Assembly (NCBI GenBank): GCA_019359445.1
Contig: JAHHHJ010000031.1
Span: 1-39,626, forward strand
Reading direction: 5' to 3'
Length of the DNA stretch: 39,626 nt
Source of the DNA: Kastovskya adunca ATA6-11-RM4
Lineage (GTDB): Bacteria > Cyanobacteriota > Cyanobacteriia > Cyanobacteriales > Coleofasciculaceae
Shown piece by piece: positions 1 through 7,946 of the stretch; positions within the stretch are counted from its first letter, which is position 1; the number at the start of each line of letters is the position of its first letter. A program made the translations under genes and the position numbers. Below the pieces are notes generated by a model that did no database searches, had not been told where the DNA came from, and saw only the letters and a program-made list of their open reading frames with translations.

Positions 1-188
1 TGATTTGTCTAGGTTCGGGGCGCTGGAGTCGGTTAGCCCTTCTCTTGAGCGCTTTCCTAATGTAACGTCAATAAATCCTTCTGTCAACTATTTAGAACAA
101 CTTTTTGGGACAATTCCCTCGATGCCTGTTGTGAAGCGGCATTTACGCGAAAATAGTTTGTACAGTTTGGGCAGGAATGAAGGTAATT

Positions 189-1067
189 ATGAATTTTCAG
201 TCGGTTATTGCTACCTTAAATCAGTTTTGGAGCGATCGCGGTTGCTTGATTGCCCAATCCTATGACACCGAAAAAGGCGCTGGCACGATGAATCCTCATA
301 CGTTCCTGAGAGCAATTGGACCCGAGCCGTGGTCAGTTGCTTACGTTGAACCGTGCCGACGGCCGACAGATGGACGGTATGGAGAAAATCCTAACCGCTA
401 TCAGCACTACTATCAGTACCAAGTACTAATTAAGCCTTCACCCGATAATATCCAAGAAATTTACCTGGATTCTTTAAGGGCTTTAGGGATTCATCCGGAA
501 GACCATGACATTCGGTTTGTTGAAGATAACTGGGAATCACCAACTCTTGGTGCTTGGGGAGTTGGTTGGGAAGTCTGGCTTGATGGGATGGAGATTACTC
601 AATTCACCTACTTCCAGCAATGTGGAGGCATTGATTGTCGCCCAGTCTCTATTGAGATCACTTATGGGTTAGAGCGATTGGTTATGTATTTGCAAGAGGT
701 GGACGCCTTCACAAAGATTCGCTGGACTGATCGCGTTACTTATGGGGATGTTCATCTTCAAGGAGAAGTTGAGCAATGTACTTACAACTTCGAGGCATCT
801 AATCCAGATTTACTGTTTACCCTCTTTGGTCTGTACGAGCAAGAGGCAGAGCAACTTACCAAAAAAGGGTTGGTTTTACCTTGCCTGGACTACGTTCTTA
901 AGTGCTCTCACACGTTTAATTTACTGGATGCTAGAGGAGTTATCTCTGTAACGGAGCGAACGCGCTATATCGGCAGAATCCGCAACCTGGCACGGCAAGT
1001 TGCTCAACTTTATTTGCAGCAGCGAGAAACCTTGGGCTTTCCACTCAATCGGATACAGACAGTCTAG
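189..1067 (+). CDS. glyQ: Glycyl-tRNA synthetase alpha subunit
   Basis: GlyQ is the catalytic alpha subunit of the bacterial alpha2beta2 glycyl-tRNA synthetase, which charges tRNA-Gly in the cytoplasm. The protein aligns along its whole length with E. coli GlyQ from memory: [66 protein letters not shown] and the C-terminal [17 protein letters not shown] block. An in-frame ATG exists at 177, but the ATG at 189 has GAAGG at 179-183 five bases upstream, so I prefer 189 (292 aa). The beta subunit gene glyS is not in this window, which is usual for cyanobacteria, where the two genes are often unlinked. No promoter could be assigned in the 188 upstream bases. Confidence 0.96.
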   Translation: MNFQSVIATLNQFWSDRGCLIAQSYDTEKGAGTMNPHTFLRAIGPEPWSVAYVEPCRRPTDGRYGENPNRYQHYYQYQVLIKPSPDNIQEIYLDSLRALGIHPEDHDIRFVEDNWESPTLGAWGVGWEVWLDGMEITQFTYFQQCGGIDCRPVSIEITYGLERLVMYLQEVDAFTKIRWTDRVTYGDVHLQGEVEQCTYNFEASNPDLLFTLFGLYEQEAEQLTKKGLVLPCLDYVLKCSHTFNLLDARGVISVTERTRYIGRIRNLARQVAQLYLQQRETLGFPLNRIQTV

Positions 1068-1147
1068 TCACTATCGGCTGAGTACAAAACGAAAATAGGT
1101 TCAGTAGCTCAACGGCGTTATCTGGCTCGGTTAAACTGTCCGAAAGC

Positions 1148-1414
1148 TTGTGTATAGAGATCGCAAAACTTGCTTACCCAAAGGTTACAGAACGGATGGA
1201 AAGTCTGAGTCAGGTATTAGAGTCGATCGCTAACCAATTTTGCAACTCAGGAATTCTTGAGCCAGTTGTTTATTGGGGTTATCCGATGATGATGGTTAGT
1301 TCTGTAGGGCTAGCGAGTTGGCGGCGGCGAGTGGTGGCAGAATCTGCGATCGCTTTTAAAAGTAAATCTCACCAGACTGTACTGAGATTAAAGCTGAGTT
1401 TAGCAACCAGATGA
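1148..1414 (+). CDS. Small hypothetical protein upstream of comEC
   Basis: This 88-codon frame opens with TTG at 1148; an ATG at 1196 would give 72 aa. Its stop overlaps the comEC start as ATGA (1411-1414), the classic arrangement for translational coupling, and no Shine-Dalgarno precedes comEC. That is the main reason to take it seriously. The middle (about residues 38-60, LEPVVYWGYPMMMVSSVGLASWRRR) loosely resembles the first helix of DUF4079-type cyanobacterial membrane proteins, so it could be a truncated relic of one. The rest is unrecognised. It may be only a leader ORF. Confidence 0.35.
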   Translation: MCIEIAKLAYPKVTERMESLSQVLESIANQFCNSGILEPVVYWGYPMMMVSSVGLASWRRRVVAESAIAFKSKSHQTVLRLKLSLATR

Positions 1415-3741
1415 CAGCTATTAATATGGCACTGCTGTGTTTCGTCTATATCTTGGGACTGCTGTCTACAGGGATTTTAGGTTTACCCTCTCGCGCCGTT
1501 CCCTGGGAAGAGAGTGCTCAACTGATTTTGGCAGTAACGGTTTTAGGAGGGGTTCTAGCGATTATTGTGCCTCGCTGGTGGCGAACAGGTCCTAGACCGA
1601 AAATATGGATTGCGGCTGGTATTGTGGGAGCATTGGCAACTGTATACTTGCAGCTTCGGATACCGCATCCTCTGCCATCCGACATCAGTCAATTTATTCC
1701 AGCTTCTGAAGATAGGGCACTGGAAAAAGTTGTTATAGTTCAGGGCAAGATAGACAGTGTACCTCGCCTGACGAGAAGTCAGAAGGCACAGTTTTGGTTA
1801 GATGTTGTCGGACTCAGTGAAGTAGAAAGTCGCGATGGTCCAGCGGAAATTAGCCAGGAAGCAACAGGAAAGCTATATGTCACTGCCCCCCTTCTGCAAG
1901 CAACGGGACTTTATCCTGGTCAGGTAATTGCGGTTACGGGCAATCTGTACGAACCTGAAGCCGCGACTAATCCAGGAGCGTTTGACTTCAAAGCATTTCT
2001 AGCAAAGGAAGGAACGTTTGCTGGGATGAGGGGGCGTCAAATTAATGGGACAGAGGAGCACCTCAAACATCCGTGGGGATGGTGGCAGCTACGGCAGCGA
2101 ATTGTCCGCGCCCAGATTCACTGGCTCGGCAGTCCAGCGGGCCCACTAGTTAGTTCAATAGTCTTGGGAGGTCAAGCCGTTGATTTGCCCTATGACATTC
2201 GTGACAAATTTGTTCAGACGGGATTAGCTCATGCTTTAGCGGCTTCGGGATTTCAGATTTCTTTGATTTTAGGGTTGGTTGTCACTCTAACTAAGCGGCT
2301 GTCAAAGCGATCGCAGTTGGTGTGGGGTGTTGCTGCTTTAGTTGTCTTTGTTGGTTTGACAGGTCTACAGCCTTCCGTTGCTAGAGCAGCCGTCATGGGA
2401 TTGGGAGCGTTAATTGCTTTAGCAACACAGCGGAAGACAAAGCCTCTAGGATCGCTACTGCTAGCGGCAACACTGCTACTGCTATTTAATCCCTTATGGA
2501 TCTGGGATTTGGCATTCCAGCTCAGTTTCTTAGCCACTTTAGGACTAGTGGTGACAGTTCCACCATTGACCAAGCAGTTGGATTGGTTGCCACCAGCGAT
2601 CGCGATTTTGATTGCTGTGCCACTGGCGGCTTCTTTGTGGACACTTCCCCTACTAATTTATGTTTTTGGTGTGGTTGCGCCCTACAGCATTGTTCTAAAT
2701 ATCATCACCACGCCGCTAATTTCCATCATTAGTATTGGGGGAATTATCAGTGCCTTAGCGGCGGTGATTTTTCCCTTAGCAGGTAGTGCGATCGCCTGGC
2801 TACTTTATTTCCCTACTCAGTTACTCATTGAATTAGTGCAATTTTTCAGCCAGTTGCCGGGGAATTCAGTTGCTGTAGGGACAATCTCGTTAGTTCAGCT
2901 CTTTTGTCTCTATGGACTAATCGGTTTGATTTTAGTCAGCAGGCGTTGGGGACGCCAATGGTGGTTAGTTGGACTGACGGCTGTGGCTGTAGTCGTACTT
3001 CCTGTGTGGCAAACTCAGGCAGCACTGATACAAGCAACAGTGCTGGGATCAAATCAAGATCCAGTTTTAGTGGTTCAAAACCGGGGGCAAGTAACGCTTA
3101 TTAACAGTGGAGGAGTGGATACAGCAAGATTTACAGTACTACCGTTTTTACAAAAACAGGGAATTGATCGCATTAATTATGCTGTTGCTCTTAATTCTCA
3201 ACCTCAATGGAGGAGTGGTTGGTTGTTTCTGTTAGACCGCTTGTCTGTGAAGAACTTCTATAGCAATGTGGCTTCGCCAGCACTCAACGTGACGCAGCCA
3301 GCGATCGCCAAAGCTGTGAAGGCAAAGCGAGGAGATTACCAAGCGTTGCCAGCAAGTCAAATTTCAGCGGGTGCTGTACCGATCACACTGCTTAATGCCG
3401 AACCGCCTGTGTTGCATCTGCAAATAGATGACCACAGCTGGTTGCTGTTAGGAGAGAGCAAACTTGATCAGCAAGAAAATTTAGTGGCGACTGTCAATTT
3501 GCCTCGCGTGCAGGTGCTTTGGTGGTCAGGAGAAAAGCTGGCACCAGAGTTGTTAGAGGTACTGCAACCCCAAGTCGCGATCGCCTCTGCTAACACCGTT
3601 GAGCAGAACACCGCCCTACTGTTAGAAAGTATGAAAACTGAGATTTACTGGACTGGGCGCGACGGTGCAATTCAATGGACTCCGGCACATGGCTTGGAAA
3701 CAACTCTAGATGCACTGGACAAGGATGTCTCACTTGAGTAA
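1411..3741 (+). CDS. comEC: ComEC/Rec2-family DNA uptake channel protein
   Basis: ComEC forms the inner-membrane channel that imports single-stranded DNA during natural transformation. The 776-residue protein has N-terminal membrane helices, then a soluble OB-like DUF4131 region (about residues 95-215, with the family signature NPGAFDFKAFLAKEG). The polytopic competence domain (about 245-520) includes GLAHALAASGFQISLI, matching the conserved GLxHLLAISG segment. A C-terminal metallo-beta-lactamase-like domain spans about 540-776. That domain has no HxHxDH: after INSGGVDTARFTVLPFLQKQG the expected metal site reads ALNSQPQWRSGW, so it is probably non-catalytic. The start overlaps the preceding small ORF (ATGA). 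No other competence gene lies nearby. Confidence 0.92.
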   Translation: MTAINMALLCFVYILGLLSTGILGLPSRAVPWEESAQLILAVTVLGGVLAIIVPRWWRTGPRPKIWIAAGIVGALATVYLQLRIPHPLPSDISQFIPASEDRALEKVVIVQGKIDSVPRLTRSQKAQFWLDVVGLSEVESRDGPAEISQEATGKLYVTAPLLQATGLYPGQVIAVTGNLYEPEAATNPGAFDFKAFLAKEGTFAGMRGRQINGTEEHLKHPWGWWQLRQRIVRAQIHWLGSPAGPLVSSIVLGGQAVDLPYDIRDKFVQTGLAHALAASGFQISLILGLVVTLTKRLSKRSQLVWGVAALVVFVGLTGLQPSVARAAVMGLGALIALATQRKTKPLGSLLLAATLLLLFNPLWIWDLAFQLSFLATLGLVVTVPPLTKQLDWLPPAIAILIAVPLAASLWTLPLLIYVFGVVAPYSIVLNIITTPLISIISIGGIISALAAVIFPLAGSAIAWLLYFPTQLLIELVQFFSQLPGNSVAVGTISLVQLFCLYGLIGLILVSRRWGRQWWLVGLTAVAVVVLPVWQTQAALIQATVLGSNQDPVLVVQNRGQVTLINSGGVDTARFTVLPFLQKQGIDRINYAVALNSQPQWRSGWLFLLDRLSVKNFYSNVASPALNVTQPAIAKAVKAKRGDYQALPASQISAGAVPITLLNAEPPVLHLQIDDHSWLLLGESKLDQQENLVATVNLPRVQVLWWSGEKLAPELLEVLQPQVAIASANTVEQNTALLLESMKTEIYWTGRDGAIQWTPAHGLETTLDALDKDVSLE

Positions 3742-3746
3742 AAAGC

Positions 3747-3776
3747 TGGTCAATTGTACCCAGAAGTCAGTAAAAT
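3747..3776 (+). promoter_or_regulatory. Candidate promoter of tRNA-Ser(CGA)
   Basis: TGGTCA at 3747-3752 and TAAAAT at 3771-3776 are separated by 18 bases and lie about 22 bases upstream of the tRNA 5' end. The match to sigma70 hexamers is moderate, and the position fits a tRNA promoter. Confidence 0.3.
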
Positions 3777-3798
3777 AGCGAGGATACACTCACACCTT

Positions 3799-3883
3799 GG
3801 AGAGGTGGCAGAGCGGTTGAATGCGGCGCACTCGAAATGCGCTTTGGCGAAAGCCAACGGGGGTTCGAATCCCCCCCTCTCCG
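3799..3883 (+). tRNA. trnS-CGA: tRNA-Ser (anticodon CGA)
   Basis: An 85-base cloverleaf. The acceptor stem GGAGAGG (3799-3805) pairs with CCTCTCC (3876-3882), and the discriminator is G. The anticodon stem GCGCA/TGCGC encloses CTCGAAA, giving anticodon CGA (3833-3835) for codon UCG. A long variable arm (class II) and a T loop with GGTTCGAATCC are present. CCA is not encoded. The neighbouring stem-loop at 3897-3927 probably ends the transcript. Confidence 0.97.
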
Positions 3884-3896
3884 TGGAAAGTTGTTT

Positions 3897-3927
3897 AGAC
3901 TCCTAGCATTAAGTTAGGGGTCTTTTC
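3897..3927 (+). terminator. Rho-independent-type terminator after tRNA-Ser
   Basis: AGACTCCTA (3897-3905) pairs with TAGGGGTCT (3915-3923), nine pairs including one G-T, around a 9-base loop. It is followed directly by a short T run. It sits 13 bases after the tRNA. Confidence 0.6.
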
Positions 3928-3943
3928 AATTGTGGTTGTATAG

Positions 3944-3964
3944 AAGGCGATCGCCTTTTTTTTT
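3944..3964 (+). terminator. HIP1 palindrome followed by a nine-T run
   Basis: AAGGCGATCGCCTT (3944-3957) contains the HIP1 octamer and can fold as a 5-bp stem with a GATC loop. It runs directly into a T tract ending at 3964. It resembles a short intrinsic terminator and may back up the one at 3897. Confidence 0.4.
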
Positions 3965-4020
3965 GGAGGACGTTCGGAGCTGCCTGTGTAAGTGCTAGGT
4001 AGCAGCGATCGCGTCATCCT

Positions 4021-4069
4021 GGTGATGCTGCTAAGGAATAGTAGTGATTTAGTGCCATAAAGTCATCAC
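4021..4069. mobile_element. Possible relic of an IS1-family left end
   Basis: GGTGATGCTGC at 4021-4031 is identical to the first 11 bases of E. coli IS1 as I remember it, and TGATTTAGTG follows at 4045-4054 as it does in IS1. GTGATG (4022-4027) and CATCAC (4064-4069) also form an inverted repeat. No transposase lies next to it, so at most it is a solo end. A transposase relic with a matching end motif lies at 30310-30625. Confidence 0.35.
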
Positions 4070-4072
4070 AAT

Positions 4073-4126
4073 AAAGTTAGCTTTTAGTCACTAATCATGC
4101 TTACAAAGTTAGTTTTTAGTCACTAA
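4073..4126 (+). repeat. 22-base direct repeat pair upstream of a small gene
   Basis: Two copies, 4073-4094 and 4105-4126, differ at a single position and are 32 bases apart start to start. Each contains TTTTAGTCACTAA. A spacing of about three helical turns would suit a regulatory protein binding site for the gene at 4212. A remnant of the adjacent IS1-like sequence is equally possible. Confidence 0.55.
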
Positions 4127-4211
4127 AAGCCTAAAGAGGTGCAAACAGTCTTTACAAAAATATTGGGGTTATAGTAACCAAATACCCATGTAGAGACGAA
4201 AAATAGTGACT

Positions 4212-4535
4212 ATGAACCCGAAAAGAATTCATCTTAAGCCCTTGGCCCCTTATGAAGACAGACTCTTACATGCCCTAGCCTTCTTCAGAACAAAGCGTCA
4301 AGCGACAACACAGGCTCATCATTGTTTATCGATGTATCTACGCTCTTCAGAGTCTCGAATCATGTCAGAGGTGGGATTTTATTCCAAGATGGCGGGACTT
4401 GACAAGACAAAGTTCCTTGAACTCATTTATCAAGACCCAGACAAGGCGGCACAGCTAATTAAGGATTCCACGGGAATTAATATCAGTGACGTGTTTGATC
4501 CTGACCTTCATGATGCTGAATCAAGTCAATTTTGA
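4212..4535 (+). CDS. Hypothetical protein, 107 aa
   Basis: I do not recognise a family. The frame can start at GTG 4206 or ATG 4212; neither has a clear Shine-Dalgarno. The product is soluble, with a basic N-terminus (NPKRIHLKPL), a helical middle (APYEDRLLHALAFFR, then HHCLSMYLRSSESRIMSEVGFYSKMAG) and an acidic tail. There is no signal peptide or membrane segment. The composition looks like real protein, and the style (YEDRLLHALAFFR, FLELIYQDPDKA) is consistent with a conserved cyanobacterial small protein, which I infer rather than know. It stands alone, downstream of the direct repeats at 4073-4126 and convergent with the selD fusion. Confidence 0.6.
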   Translation: MNPKRIHLKPLAPYEDRLLHALAFFRTKRQATTQAHHCLSMYLRSSESRIMSEVGFYSKMAGLDKTKFLELIYQDPDKAAQLIKDSTGINISDVFDPDLHDAESSQF

Positions 4536-4646
4536 GTATCTTAGCTATCTATCTATAGGCTGAAAGTCTGAGGCTATACAGAGGAAACATCAGATATTCG
4601 TCTGTGTGCAACGGTGGTTACAAGTTCTTCAACCCCAATAAACCTT

Positions 4647-6953
4647 TTAGCTAAGAATCTGAATTGGCTTCAGGCTATCTGCCATTGGCAGGATGCGACC
4701 AATAATGCGGCTACAGGTATATCCCTGAGCTTTGAGTGCGACTAGACATGCTGTTGCCTGTTCTGCGGGAATAGTCGCTAGTAGACCTCCGGCTGTTTGC
4801 GGATCAAACAGCAAAGGATAAGTGGGGCGATCGCTTACCGCTGTTAGATTACTCAGGTAAGCAGAGGAACGAAGATTTTGTGGCTGGAGAGAGCTAGTAA
4901 TACCTTGCTGCACCATTTCCTGAGCACCTTCTAGCACAGGGATGGCGGCTAAATCTAGCTCCACAGCCACACCAGACGCCTGCACCATTTCTAGTAGATG
5001 CCCCAGTAGCCCAAAACCTGTAACATCCGTGCAAGCCGTTGCTCCATACTCTACAAATACACCAGCGGCGGCTTGGTTTGATAACAGCATTGACTCGACA
5101 GCATCATCAATCCAGCGCCCTTTTGCCAAACGACGCATATCAGCCGCAAAGAGCGTTCCCGTACCTAATGCTTTCGTGAGAATTAACACCTGTCCCGGCT
5201 TCATTCCATCTTTTCGCAGCAGTTTGTCAGGATCAGCCAATCCGTTACAGGTAAGTCCAAAGGCAAGTTCTGCGCCTTCGGTTGTATGACCACCAACTAG
5301 AGTTGTTTGTGCCTGATACAGTACCTTCATGGCACCAGAAAGCAGTTGATAAAGTGTTTCCTCTACTTTCGTTTCTTTAGCATAGGGAACGGTGACAACG
5401 GCAAGGGCGCTTTGAGGTGTTGCACCCATGGCGAAAATATCACTCAGGCAATGATTGGTACAGATTTGTCCAAAAACAAAAGGGTCATTGATTAAAGCGG
5501 GAAAGTAATCAATGGTTTGTACCATCACCCGATTAGGTGGCACTTGCAGGACGGCACAATCATCGGGCGTATCTAATCCCATCAGAATATCATTTCGCGG
5601 GTAAGCCCCCTGTTGGGCTTGCAGTCGCTGTAAAACTCGCTGTAAAACACTGCTTCCAACTTTGGAACCACAGCCTCTACAATGCATGGTATTAGGAATT
5701 GATTCGGGGCTGATTTGGGGTTGGCGATCGCTTCCTTGCCGTTCTGACATTTCTGGCAAATCGCTAAATTGCTCCATAAATTTACGGTCAATATAGTCTT
5801 TCCAATGCCATAACCATCGTGATTGCCAGCCAAACGCTCCCCATGAGGCAATGCAGTTTCCATCTCCCGTGCCAATTAAACTTAGGTATCGCTTCTGGGG
5901 TTTGTAGGGTTTGAGGGGTTTTTCAAGACAGGTTTGCTGGAGATTTTGAAACAGTGGCTTCCCTTGACGTACGGCAAACACACCAGCTTTAGGGCGGGGA
6001 TGATTAGCCATTGTGGCGATATCACCAGCAGCAAAGACATGGGGATGAGATAGCGATCGCAGCTGATCATCAACCAAAATAAAGCCTTTGGAGTCAGTTT
6101 CGATCCCAGAAGCGGCAATCCAGTGCGGTGCAGCAGCGGTTGTTACCCAGAAGGTGTAGTCAGATTCGACGATTAAACCCGACTCACAAAGGATGTTTTG
6201 AGGTAGCACTTCGCAAACACTTTCCTGAAGATGCAACTCTACGCCACGCTCCAGCAAAATGTTTTGCAAGTGTCGGCGTACCCAAGGATTTTTACCATGG
6301 GTAAGTTCAGCGCCTCGATGGAATAAGTGAATGGTGAGGTTGTCTACAGGTTGATCGGCATTTTTGAGAACTTGATGCAGGTGATGCTGCATCGTCAGCG
6401 ACAGTTCCACCCCGCCTGCACCCCCACCGACAATCCCCAGGGAGATGGGTTTTTGCGGATTTTGAGCAACCCGATCAACCAATTGATTCCAGTTGTGCAA
6501 AAACTGGGAAACGGGTTTAGCCGGAATGGCGTATTTTGCTGCACCGGGTACAGACTGTTTAGCGGGGGTGCTACCAATATCAATCGATAAAAGATCAAAG
6601 GTAACGGGAGGATGATTGGCGCACAAAACTCTATTGTTTTCTAGATCGAGACCAACGGCGGTATCAATATAGAGTTGAGCTTGGGCAAATTGGGCGAGGC
6701 GTCGCAGATCCATATGACATTCATCAAAGCTATAAAAGCCCGCCACATAACCCGGTAACATTCCTGAATAAGGGGTGTGGGACATGTCAGTGATTAACGT
6801 GAGACGCACTCCTGGCAAAGGGTTCATGCCAAACATTTTCAGCGCGATCGCGTGGCTATGACCGCCACCAACTAGTACTAAGTCTTTAACAATAGGATGA
6901 GGCGCTAGCTGCATTGTCACAATAAGAGTTTTAATAAATCGTCCTGAACTCAT
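4647..6953 (-). CDS. selD: Pyridine nucleotide-disulfide oxidoreductase / selenide, water dikinase fusion
   Basis: The C-terminal half (about residues 420-768) is SelD, which makes selenophosphate from selenide and ATP. The N-terminal half (about 20-395) is an FAD/NAD(P)-binding NDH-2-like oxidoreductase. Visible sites are the first Rossmann loop VLVGGGHSHA (27-36), the second IVGGGAGGVEL (174-184), FAAGDIA (307-313), the SelD active loop CRGCGSK with Cys428 and Lys431, and the metal/ATP segment TLVGGHTTEGAE (551-562). Cysteine, not selenocysteine, is at the catalytic position. This fusion is known in cyanobacteria. The ATG at 6914 (MQLAPHPIVKD) is an equally plausible start and may be the true one. 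No selA, selB, tRNA-Sec or mnmH is in the window. Confidence 0.93.
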   Translation of the reverse strand: MSSGRFIKTLIVTMQLAPHPIVKDLVLVGGGHSHAIALKMFGMNPLPGVRLTLITDMSHTPYSGMLPGYVAGFYSFDECHMDLRRLAQFAQAQLYIDTAVGLDLENNRVLCANHPPVTFDLLSIDIGSTPAKQSVPGAAKYAIPAKPVSQFLHNWNQLVDRVAQNPQKPISLGIVGGGAGGVELSLTMQHHLHQVLKNADQPVDNLTIHLFHRGAELTHGKNPWVRRHLQNILLERGVELHLQESVCEVLPQNILCESGLIVESDYTFWVTTAAAPHWIAASGIETDSKGFILVDDQLRSLSHPHVFAAGDIATMANHPRPKAGVFAVRQGKPLFQNLQQTCLEKPLKPYKPQKRYLSLIGTGDGNCIASWGAFGWQSRWLWHWKDYIDRKFMEQFSDLPEMSERQGSDRQPQISPESIPNTMHCRGCGSKVGSSVLQRVLQRLQAQQGAYPRNDILMGLDTPDDCAVLQVPPNRVMVQTIDYFPALINDPFVFGQICTNHCLSDIFAMGATPQSALAVVTVPYAKETKVEETLYQLLSGAMKVLYQAQTTLVGGHTTEGAELAFGLTCNGLADPDKLLRKDGMKPGQVLILTKALGTGTLFAADMRRLAKGRWIDDAVESMLLSNQAAAGVFVEYGATACTDVTGFGLLGHLLEMVQASGVAVELDLAAIPVLEGAQEMVQQGITSSLQPQNLRSSAYLSNLTAVSDRPTYPLLFDPQTAGGLLATIPAEQATACLVALKAQGYTCSRIIGRILPMADSLKPIQILS

Positions 6954-7090
6954 ACTAATGGTGGCTTTTGGTGAAGTGGCGATCGCTCCAAATCAGCAAG
7001 AAGTAAATAAGCACCAGATAATCAGAGAATCTAAACCTCCTGACTCATTACGTTATCTTGAGCACCTACTAGCCACAAAGAATTAGCAAG

Positions 7091-7105
7091 CTCACTTAAA
7101 GTGAG
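7091..7105. repeat. 15-base perfect palindrome upstream of the GST gene
   Basis: CTCACTTAAAGTGAG has 7-base perfect arms around one central base and ends 37 bases before the GST ATG. It is suited to a dimeric regulator. A related sequence, CTCACTTAAGTG, occurs at 7946-7957 on the other side of the gene. Confidence 0.45.
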
Positions 7106-7142
7106 AGAGCATCAGCAAAATTACAACTACTTACCAAATCTC

Positions 7143-7748
7143 ATGATTGACCTTTACACGTTTGGCACTCCCAACGGACACAAAGCTTCCATCATGTTGG
7201 AAGAAGTCGAGATCCCCTACAATGTCCACAAAATTGACATCACTAAGGACGAGCAATTTGAGCCAGAGTATGTAGCCATTAACCCCAATAGTAAAATTCC
7301 TGCAATTGTTGACCAAGATACTGGTATCACTATCTTTGAATCAGGGGCTTTGCTGATTTATCTGGCTGAGAAAACGGGTAAATTCCTCCCAACTGACACC
7401 AAAAAACGCTTTCAAGTTCTGTCTTGGTTGATGATGCAGATGGGCAGTATCGGCCCGATGTTTGGTCAGCTCAACCACTTCCGGAAGTTCGCATTAGAAA
7501 AGATTCCCTACGCAATTGAGCGTTATGAGAAGGAAACACTTCGACTTTACGGGGTGTTAGATCAACAATTAGCCGACCATGAGTTTCTCTGCGACGACTA
7601 CTCGATTGCTGATATTGCAACTTACCCTTGGGTTGCGATTTATGAATTTCAAGGTTTAACTCTGGATGAGCATCCTAATTTGAGACGCTGGGTTAAGACA
7701 GTTCAAGAGCGTCCGGCAGTAAAAAGAGGAATGATCGTTCCGCAGTAG
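7143..7748 (+). CDS. Glutathione S-transferase, YfcG/YghU-like
   Basis: This is a cytosolic GST-fold protein of 201 aa. The N-terminal thioredoxin-like domain starts IDLYTFGTPNGHKASIMLEE; the TPNGHK segment, NPNSKIPAIVD and FESGALLIYLAEKTGKFLP match E. coli YfcG closely. The C-terminal all-helical domain includes GSIGPMFGQLNHF, IPYAIERYEKET and the N-capping motif YSIADIATYPWV. YfcG-type enzymes act as glutathione-dependent disulfide-bond oxidoreductases, so a thiol redox role is likely; the substrate is unknown. A longer frame from GTG 7101 exists, but homologues begin at MIDLY, so I use ATG 7143. There is no clear ribosome binding site. It is divergent from the selD fusion. Confidence 0.93.
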   Translation: MIDLYTFGTPNGHKASIMLEEVEIPYNVHKIDITKDEQFEPEYVAINPNSKIPAIVDQDTGITIFESGALLIYLAEKTGKFLPTDTKKRFQVLSWLMMQMGSIGPMFGQLNHFRKFALEKIPYAIERYEKETLRLYGVLDQQLADHEFLCDDYSIADIATYPWVAIYEFQGLTLDEHPNLRRWVKTVQERPAVKRGMIVPQ

Positions 7749-7854
7749 AATTTTGCATCTCAACGTCCTCAATCTCTAACTCGACTATTCTCTGAGTTTG
7801 CCTAGACGAACTTATTTTTCTGCAATAATTTTCCAGAGAAGCAAGGAAGACCGG

Positions 7855-7877
7855 GTAGGGACATGGCATGCCCCTAC
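7855..7877. repeat. Palindromic intergenic repeat
   Basis: GTAGGG (7855-7860) and CCCTAC (7872-7877) flank the core ACATGGCATGC. This resembles a GTAGGGGCATGG-type palindrome that is scattered between genes in many cyanobacteria. It lies between the convergent GST and sucD-like genes and could work as a bidirectional terminator. Confidence 0.5.
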
Positions 7878-7946
7878 AAATAAACATGTTTGGGCGTGCT
7901 GTCTTTGAGCCTTAACGAATCTCTGCAACCGAAGATGAGGTTAACC

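Noticed and set aside
5-265. Open frame at the left edge overlapping glyQ
   Set aside because: Overlaps the certain glyQ start in another frame by about 75 bases and has no recognisable protein character.
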